Made by a program: the position numbers and the translations under genes
Shown here: positions 59,101 through 64,000 of the stretch, piece after piece
Layout: the number at the start of each line of letters is the position of its first letter
Position numbering within the stretch: position 1 is the first letter of the stretch
Notes under the pieces: model-generated
What the model was told of the DNA's origin: nothing
Databases searched by the model: none
Seen by the model: the letters and a program-made list of their open reading frames with translations, nothing else
DNA from: Bugulina stolonifera
Taxonomy: Eukaryota > Bryozoa > Gymnolaemata > Cheilostomatida > Bugulidae
NCBI GenBank assembly: GCA_935421135.1
Contig: OW285195.1
Coordinates: 1,984,001-2,048,000 of the forward strand
DNA length: 64,000 nucleotides
Reading direction: 5' to 3'

Positions 59101-62100
59101 TCGTGTCTAGCACTTACACAGTCGTGTCTAGCACTTACACAGTCGTGTCTAGCACTTACACAGTCGTGTCTAGCACTCATACAGTCGTGTCTAGCACTTA
59201 CACAGTCGTGTCTAGCACTTACACAGTCATGTCTAGCATTTACACAGTCATGTCCAGCATTTACACAGTCATGTCTAGCACTTACACAGTCATGTCTAGC
59301 ACTTACACAGCCATGTCTAGCTCTTACACAGTCATGTACATAACTAACCAGACAGCTGAATAATCAGCTGCACATGTACAAAGAATATCAGAAAATCTAA
59401 CCCATTTTCGTATTACAATATTAATCAAGCATATCTATTTATTGTATTACTATTAGTAATACAATTATTTGTGTTATTCCTGGTAGACGAGATTGGAATA
59501 TTGGTGAGAGAGTATGACACGATGAGTGGACCATTTAAGTTGCGCTAAATACACATTAAAATGACCATGGAATGGAGGACACTAATGTCCTAGCTGATAC
59601 AACCATGGAATGGAGGACACTAATGTCCTAGCTGATATAACCATGGAATGGAGGACACTAATGTCCTAGCTGATATAACCATGGAATGGACACTAATGAC
59701 CTAGCTGATATAACCATGGAATGGAGGACACTAATGTCCTAGCTGATATAACCATGGAATGGACACTAATGACCTAGCTGATATAACCATGGAATGGAGG
59801 ACACTAATGTCCTAGCTGATATAACCATGAAATGGACACTAATGACCTAGCTGATACAACCATGTAATGGAGGACACTAATGACCTAGCTGATATAACCA
59901 CGGAATGGAGGACACTAATGTCCTAGCTGATATAACCATGGAATGGACACTAATGACCTAGCTGATATAACCATGGAATGGAGGACACTAATGACCTACA
60001 TGTAGCTGATACAACCATGGAATGGACACTAATGACCTAGCTGATATAACCATGAAATGGACACTAATGACCTAGCTGATACAACCATGGAATGGACACT
60101 AATGACCTAGCTGATATAACCATGAAATGGACACTGATGTCCTAGCTGATATAACCATGGGATGGACACTAATGACCTAGCTGATACAACCATTGAATGG
60201 ACACTAATGTCCTAGCTTTAGATGGTATGTTGAAGGCGTAAGGATGACAAATTATACTAAGTGTACTTGATTAGAAGCGTCTCACTCTGACAACACCCAG
60301 TCAGACTACAACAAGTACTAGTAGTACTAGTAGTACTAGTAGTACTACTAGTACTACTAGTACTGCTGGTGCTAGAGTGATCAACACATTACACGACTGA
60401 TACTCACACAAACATATAGTTTAGCAAAGAATAGAGCCTTGTTCACCATTCCAACTGAAGGGAGACGTTTGTGTACAATATCGTGCCTGAGATCTACAAT
60501 CCAGCCTGGGATCCCAATCTGTCAATAGCAAAAGTGCTATAATATACAATACAGTAGCCTACAGTACAAGATAGAATACAGTAGAGTATAGGCTAGCATA
60601 GCAGATGCAAGTATATACACATCTACGTATAGGCTAGTATAGCAGGTGCATGTATATACACATGTATGTATAGCCTAGTGCATGGGTGGGCAACCTTTTT
60701 GAGCCGAAGGCCACTTTTAAATGGTAATTTCATAAAAGCCCACATCACCTTTAACTTTTAATGACAAAAAATGTTTACCTCCCTAGGTGTCTTCGCGACC
60801 TGAACTTCAGACCCAGGCCGAATTACAAAAATATTTTTCGGCACACATCCGTCACAGGGTCGCGAACACACTGGCCTGGGCCAAAAGCAAAATCCTCATT
60901 TCCGCGCGAAGAAATCAGGTGTGCCGATGAGCTAGGGATGGTTTCGCCCGGCCAAGCAAAATCCTAGGCCAATTGCCCTTCTAGCCTTGGTCAGACGGCC
61001 ATCTTGTAAATTTTATTTGCGACCCGGGTCCGTCTAAGAGGTCGCGAAGACACCTCCTATATCACCGTTTGTGAAGGTGCTAATGCTCATAACATGATTC
61101 TTCTTATGTTGCTTCATATCAATATTTCAAAAATTGAATATTAGAAATGTAAAAACTCAACGTCGTCCAGTTATTGCAATGACCGTTTTATTCACCTTTA
61201 ATTATCCTCAAACACAAATAAAAACGTGAAGTAGTATACATAGAAGGCAAGAATAAGATATTGGTACCATGGTAATAGCAGTTTATATTTACATGGGACT
61301 CTTTTAATGAGGTGCTTGGCACTGAATGCAATCCATGATATGAATGTACCTGGCGTAATGTCTGTGGAAGAGAGGGGGAGATGTCAGATTACAGAATACA
61401 ATTATACAATGTTTTTATTTTATCAACAACAAACAGGCCGCATCAAATCAGTGAAAAGGCCACACATTGCCCATGGCTGGCCTAGTGTATTACATACATT
61501 GATAGCAAGTTCCAGAACAGAAGCTCTGTCTATTTTATCTTTCAGCGATCCCTCAGTCAGCAGACCAACAAACCTGCAATACAGTAAACAGACACCGTGA
61601 TACAGTACACAGACACTGTAATACAGTACATAAGACACTGTAATACAGTACACAAGACATTGTAATACAGTTCATAAGACACCGTGATACAGTACACAGA
61701 CACTGTAATACAGTACATAAGACACTGTAATACAGTACACAAGACATTGTAATACAGTTCATAAGACACCGTAATACAGTACACAGACATTGTAAAACAG
61801 TACATAAGACACTGTAATACAGTACATAAGACATTGTAATACAGTACATAAGGCATTGTAATACAGTACATAAGGCATTGTAATACAGTTCATAAGACAC
61901 CGTAATACAGTACACAGACACTGTAATACAGTACATAAGACACTGTAATACAGTTCACAAGACACTGTAATACAGTACGCAGACACTGCAATATAGTACG
62001 TAAACCATTGTAATACAGTTCATAAGACACTGTAATATAGAACGTAAGACATTGTAATAGAGTACACAGACACTGTAATACAGTACGTAAGACATTGGAA

Positions 62101-62478
62101 TACAGTACATAGATACTGTAATACAGCACATATTCATGTCTTACCTTACTATAGTTAGAGAGGCGGAGTAGACACCCACTGACCCTGACCTATCACCTGT
62201 ACCATCTATACTTATCAAATCACCGAGGATAGCAATGGAGAGATCAAACACATCCTGAAGCCGTCTTCCCTGCCTACAAATATTTATGAAAGGCGTTTAG
62301 TATTTTGACATAATACATTAATCCCATGTACATTCACTTAGCCTGAGATTATTGCACACCGTGTTGTGGGTAGACGGGTTCTCACCTGGCCTTCCACACT
62401 GTCAGTATATCCAGAGCGCTCTGCCAATCCCCAACATTCGAGCTAGCCATAAGATTCCCTACATGTCTAAACTCTGTC
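52927..62478 (-). CDS. LAS1L: LAS1/LAS1L-like rRNA-processing endonuclease gene (12 exons found)
   Basis: Las1 is the HEPN nuclease that, with the polynucleotide kinase Grc3/NOL9, cuts ITS2 of pre-rRNA in 60S subunit maturation in the nucleolus. Exons (5' to 3'): 62478-62386, 62273-62145, 61573-61498, 60518-60408, 58081-57983, 57921-57901, 57810-57764, 56716-56640, 56371-56195, 55293-55203, 53573-53374, 53129-52927. All boundaries are AG/GT and every phase matches, giving 440 codons to a TAG. Evidence for the family: WQSALDILTVWKAR early, TIVRFVGLL, then IGIPGWIVDLRHDIVHKRLP, the Las1 signature with the HEPN R-x4-H (Arg-His-Asp-Ile-Val-His); at the end WQLANDIDW...LGALP matches the C-terminal Las1L motif. 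The exon with the translation start was not identified. Confidence 0.9.
53374..53573 (-). CDS. LAS1L: LAS1-like exon k
   Basis: Starts SELTRLVSIYQGQG, then a Ser-rich linker and VTPDRVWQLAN. The frame continues upstream into the 41-bp minisatellite, which is intron, not coding. Confidence 0.82.
53600..55170. repeat. 41-bp minisatellite filling the intron between exons j and k
   Basis: About 38 copies; core TACATGTATAACATATAAGA followed by TACATGTAGTAGTACTG. Length variants add 2-6 bases. Repetitive ORFs of hundreds of codons here are artefacts. Confidence 0.97.
55203..55293 (-). CDS. LAS1L: LAS1-like exon j
   Basis: GSYDDENGLGAQLVKRFLLY, similar in position and character to the Las1L segment before its LLRICSIYT-like motif. 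Confidence 0.78.
55350..55435. repeat. 18-bp CA-rich repeat, 4 copies
   Basis: ACACACACTATCACGC units. Confidence 0.85.
55525..56042. repeat. 22-bp minisatellite in the intron between exons i and j
   Basis: About 23 copies of GTCATGTGACCTATAGC plus TAATA/TAATG. Each has the E-box GTCATGTGAC. Confidence 0.96.
56195..56371 (-). CDS. LAS1L: LAS1-like exon i
   Basis: 59 residues: VAVYKLPSTTLELTSPVRET..., ending WILHFLSF at GTGAGT. Confidence 0.82.
56372..56500. repeat. 21-bp minisatellite between exons h and i
   Basis: About six copies of TATTTAGTGTATAGTAGAG(TA); it directly abuts the acceptor of exon i and may supply its pyrimidine-poor flank. Confidence 0.92.
56640..56716 (-). CDS. LAS1L: LAS1-like exon h
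   Basis: CICVSTVIDEVINYLLECLQ, a helix-rich piece. Confidence 0.78.
56785..57680. repeat. 19-bp minisatellite between exons g and h
   Basis: About 47 copies of GAGTATAGATTAGAGAGTA and shorter variants, with a visible higher-order block of about 150 bp repeated near 57060-57480. Confidence 0.95.
57764..57810 (-). CDS. LAS1L: LAS1-like exon g
   Basis: QDERRDGLKKLFSFR, ends in phase 2 at GTGAGT. Confidence 0.75.
57901..57921 (-). CDS. LAS1L: LAS1-like microexon f (21 nt)
   Basis: Seven codons (DITYTTK) between ACCACAG and GTGGGC, phase 0 on both sides; could be skipped without a frameshift. Confidence 0.6.
57983..58081 (-). CDS. LAS1L: LAS1-like exon e
   Basis: 33 codons, phase 0 at both ends: DNFWLVETNRVERPSLEELH... 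Confidence 0.8.
58235..59335. repeat. 21-bp minisatellite in the intron between exons d and e
   Basis: About 52 copies of GTCATGTCTAGCACTTACAC(A), with C/T and ATT/ACT variants. 21 is a multiple of three, hence long false ORFs. Confidence 0.97.
59364..59554. other. Unique intron segment
   Basis: No feature seen between the two tandem arrays. Confidence 0.3.
59555..60220. repeat. 38-bp minisatellite, same intron
   Basis: About 18 copies of CCATGGAATGGAGGACAC followed by TAATGTCCTAGCTGATATAA; about half lack a four-base GGAG(GACA) segment. Confidence 0.95.
60312..60366. repeat. AGTACT microsatellite
   Basis: Runs of AGTACT/AGTAGTACT next to exon d. Confidence 0.85.
60408..60518 (-). CDS. LAS1L: LAS1-like exon d, HEPN catalytic motif
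   Basis: 37 codons with IPGWIVDLRHDIVHKRLP; Arg and the last His of RHDIVH are the expected catalytic pair. Confidence 0.92.
60681..61479. mobile_element. hAT-like element in a LAS1 intron, containing a MITE
   Basis: Left end CATGGGTGGGCAACC, right end ...CATTGCCCATGGCTG (imperfect inverted repeats of the hAT type). An exact 8-bp duplication, GCCTAGTG, lies at 60673-60680 and 61480-61487. No transposase. It ends 18 bases from exon c. Confidence 0.8.
60785..61055. mobile_element. 271-bp MITE nested in the hAT-like element
   Basis: Perfect 17-bp terminal inverted repeats, AGGTGTCTTCGCGACCT, with a 3-bp CCT duplication on both sides. Internal GC-rich copies of GTCGCGAA suggest subterminal binding sites. 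Superfamily unclear. Confidence 0.85.
61498..61573 (-). CDS. LAS1L: LAS1-like exon c
   Basis: Completes VRFVGLL and ends ASVLELAIN at GTATGT, just before the HEPN signature. Confidence 0.87.
61575..62140. repeat. 22-bp minisatellite between exons b and c
   Basis: About 26 copies of GTAATACAGTACATAAGACA(CT) and 21-bp variants (ACACAGACACT). Confidence 0.95.
62145..62273 (-). CDS. LAS1L: LAS1-like exon b
   Basis: Encodes GRRLQDVFDLSIAILGDLIS through YSASLTIV; corresponds to the Las1 region before RFV. Confidence 0.87.
62386..62478 (-). CDS. LAS1L: LAS1-like exon a
   Basis: Encodes EFRHVGNLMASSNVGDWQSA and LDILTVWKA, the N-terminal Las1 helix pair. Enters with one base of a split codon, so at least one more 5' exon exists. 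Confidence 0.85.
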
Positions 62479-62823
62479 CTGGAAAATATCGGATTATTGG
62501 ATTTTATGTGGTAAACCAAAATTATACCTAAAATGTAAATTATGCACAACAATATCTACTCTTTAGACACAATCCGGCAAACTGAGAAATAACTAACTCA
62601 ATGAAAGCTCGAATGGCTTCATCTCGTAGAACTGTTGTATAATGGGAATCCTTATCTAATTGTGGTTTATAGTTTTTTCTTTGGTTTATGTTGAAAGTGA
62701 TGATGGTGAAGATGGTTTGAAGAAGCCTTTTGCACAGAGTTACAACCTTACTTGACAACAATGGCCGGAACTCCCAGAGGACAGATTTTCACAGCAGCCC
62801 GATTTCAAGGATAGTAGCAAGTC

Positions 62824-62824
<1 letters not shown>
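62479..62824. other. Region upstream of LAS1-like exon a
   Basis: Should hold the 5' exon. A donor in minus orientation (GTCAA|GTAAGG at about 62757) has the right phase but only 12 open codons and no ATG before it. I do not call it. Confidence 0.3.

Positions 62825-62873
<49 letters not shown>
62825..62873. repeat. (TAA)n microsatellite
   Basis: About 16 TAA units, probably the tail or target of an R2-type LINE copy. Confidence 0.9.
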
Positions 62874-62874
<1 letters not shown>

Positions 62875-63178
62875 GAGAAGGAAAGAGAAAAGATTGAGAA
62901 ATATCAAGATTTGGCGAGAGAGCTACAGAGACTTTGGGAAACATCTGTAAATGTGATCCCTGTTGTCGTAGGAGCACTGGGAGCAGTGATGAAGCTAGAA
63001 GAATATCTGGGGATGATTGATATACAGCGGAAGGAAGTAGACAGGATTCAATTTTCTGCTCTACTAGGAACGGCAACTATACTGAGAAAAGTGTTGGATG
63101 TCTCAGGTTAGGGGTTCTAACCAGACACCAACTCACACCGGCTGCAGAGCTGAGGAAATCAACATGAATAATAATAAT
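62874..63178 (+). mobile_element. 3' end of an R2-superfamily LINE, copy 1
   Basis: Encodes EKIEKYQDLARELQRLW, then IPVVVGALGAV and SALLGTATILRKVL to a TAG, the C-terminal part of the RT-endonuclease of restriction-like-endonuclease LINEs. Then a short 3' UTR and (AAT)4. Confidence 0.8.
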
Positions 63179-63183
63179 GTAAT

Positions 63184-63400
63184 GTAAATGTGATCCCTGT
63201 TGTCGTAGGAGCACTTGGAGCAGTGGTGAAGTTAGAAGAATATCTGGGGATGATTGATATACAGCGGAAGGAAGTAGACAGGATTCAATTTTCTGCTCTA
63301 CTAGGAACGGCAACTATACTGAGGAAAGTGTTGGATGTCTCAGGTTAGGGGTTGTAACCAGACACCAATTCACACCAGCTGCAGAGCTGAGGAAATCAAC

Positions 63401-63440
<40 letters not shown>
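63184..63440 (+). mobile_element. 3' end of the R2-superfamily LINE, copy 2
   Basis: Near-identical to copy 1 but begins later (at GTAAATGTGATCCC) and ends in about 15 AAT units. Confidence 0.8.
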
Positions 63441-63442
<2 letters not shown>

Positions 63443-64000
63443 TCAGCGTTACCTACAAGATGGAGAAAAGTCAACATCGAGAAGCATGCAGGAACAACAA
63501 AATGCCGGATGTGCAACGAAAGAGATGAAACAATATTCCACATTCTCAGTGAGTGCAGTAAAAGAAATGACAAGGTTGCACAACACATACACTGGAATAT
63601 ATGTAAAAAGTTTGAACTGGCACATACGGAGAACCTTTTATGATCATGTAGCAGAGAAAGTGGTAGAAAACAGTAAAGCCAAAGTGCTCTGGGATTTTAC
63701 AATATAGAAGGACCATGTGATAGAGGCGAGAAGGTTGGACATAGTGATGGTTGATAAAGAGAAGGATCATGTGTGGGTGATAGATATTGCAGTGCCTGGT
63801 GATGGCAGAGTTGGAGAGAAAGAAAAGGAAAAGCGGGAAAAGTATCAAGACCTTGCGAGAGAGATTAGGAAACTGTGGAAGACTTCCATGAACATTGTTC
63901 CTGTTGTGGTTGGAGCTCTAGGAGCAGCAGCAAATTTAGAAGAGGAATTGTCGAAACTTGGTATAGGAAGAAAGGAAATAGAGTACAATCATCTGCCGTG
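63441..64000 (+). pseudogene. R2-superfamily LINE, copy 3: CCHC and endonuclease region
   Basis: Starts further 5' than the other copies: WRKVNIEKHAGTTKCRMC with a Cys-Cys-His-Cys motif (CRMC...H...C) in the position typical for this superfamily. Then VLWDFTI, a TAG where relatives have Gln, and the endonuclease core RRLDIVMVDKEKD...VIDIAVPGD. A frameshift near 63640 splits CCHC from core. The copy runs off the window. Confidence 0.8.

Noticed and set aside
58187..59363. ORFs of Ser-Cys-Leu-Ala and Ala-Arg-His-Asp-Cys repeats
   Set aside because: The 21-bp minisatellite has a length divisible by three, which yields stop-free frames in several registers.
55525..60220. CRISPR-like regular repeats
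   Set aside because: Units are contiguous without unique spacers, inside introns of a eukaryotic gene.
62540..62761. 73-codon minus-strand ORF as the first LAS1 exon
   Set aside because: No Las1 N-terminal similarity and its stops/phase do not lead into exon a.

Overview
The window looks like repeat-rich, AT-rich metazoan nuclear DNA, most likely from a marine invertebrate; a sponge-like genome is my guess and the weakest part of this reading. Grounds: a spliced LAS1-type host gene with canonical GT/AG introns, exons resembling the TEA (TEAD/Scalloped) DNA-binding domain, several Ty3/gypsy elements, an APE-type LINE, an R2-superfamily LINE with a restriction-like endonuclease, hAT-like DNA transposons, and minisatellites everywhere. 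There are no operons or other bacterial features.

Layout. (1) 1-17392: about 10.5 head-to-tail copies of a 1.62-kb unit. Nine copies carry, on the minus strand, an exon for the N-terminal half of a TEA domain ending in a perfect splice donor; part of the array has a two-unit higher-order period. (2) 18463-28297, minus strand: a decayed Ty3/gypsy element (A), cut by a second, shorter gypsy element (B, 20364-24904) and by a hAT-like element (25829-26800), both with target duplications. An Env-like glycoprotein ORF is fused directly upstream of A's truncated reverse transcriptase. (3) 28340-32152: a 20-bp minisatellite, a frameshifted zinc-finger/proline-rich ORF ending at a polypurine tract and LTR, and a second LTR copy. 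(4) 32153-34786: mostly non-coding, with a 26-nt perfect GC palindrome. (5) 34812-52035: one 26-bp minisatellite split in two by a 5'-truncated LINE (H). H was itself invaded by gypsy element D (36955-45224, GTTAT duplication) and gypsy element F (46400-50828). D's integrase was then split by a 1.6-kb hAT-like element. This is a four-level nest. (6) 52927-62478, minus strand: twelve phase-compatible exons of a LAS1/LAS1L ribosome-biogenesis nuclease gene, with six introns largely filled by six or more unrelated minisatellites and one holding a hAT-like element that itself contains a MITE. (7) 62825-64000: three staggered 3' ends of an R2-superfamily LINE with (TAA)n tails.

How it fits together. 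The only convincing host protein gene is LAS1. Nearly everything else is mobile or tandemly repeated DNA, and the insertion order can be read from the nesting. Possible novelties: the amplified TEA exon, the Env-RT chimera, the probable UGA-CUA readthrough joining gag to pol in element D, D's third zinc-knuckle ORF, and a minisatellite that appears to have grown from an exon-intron junction so that each unit carries a splice donor.
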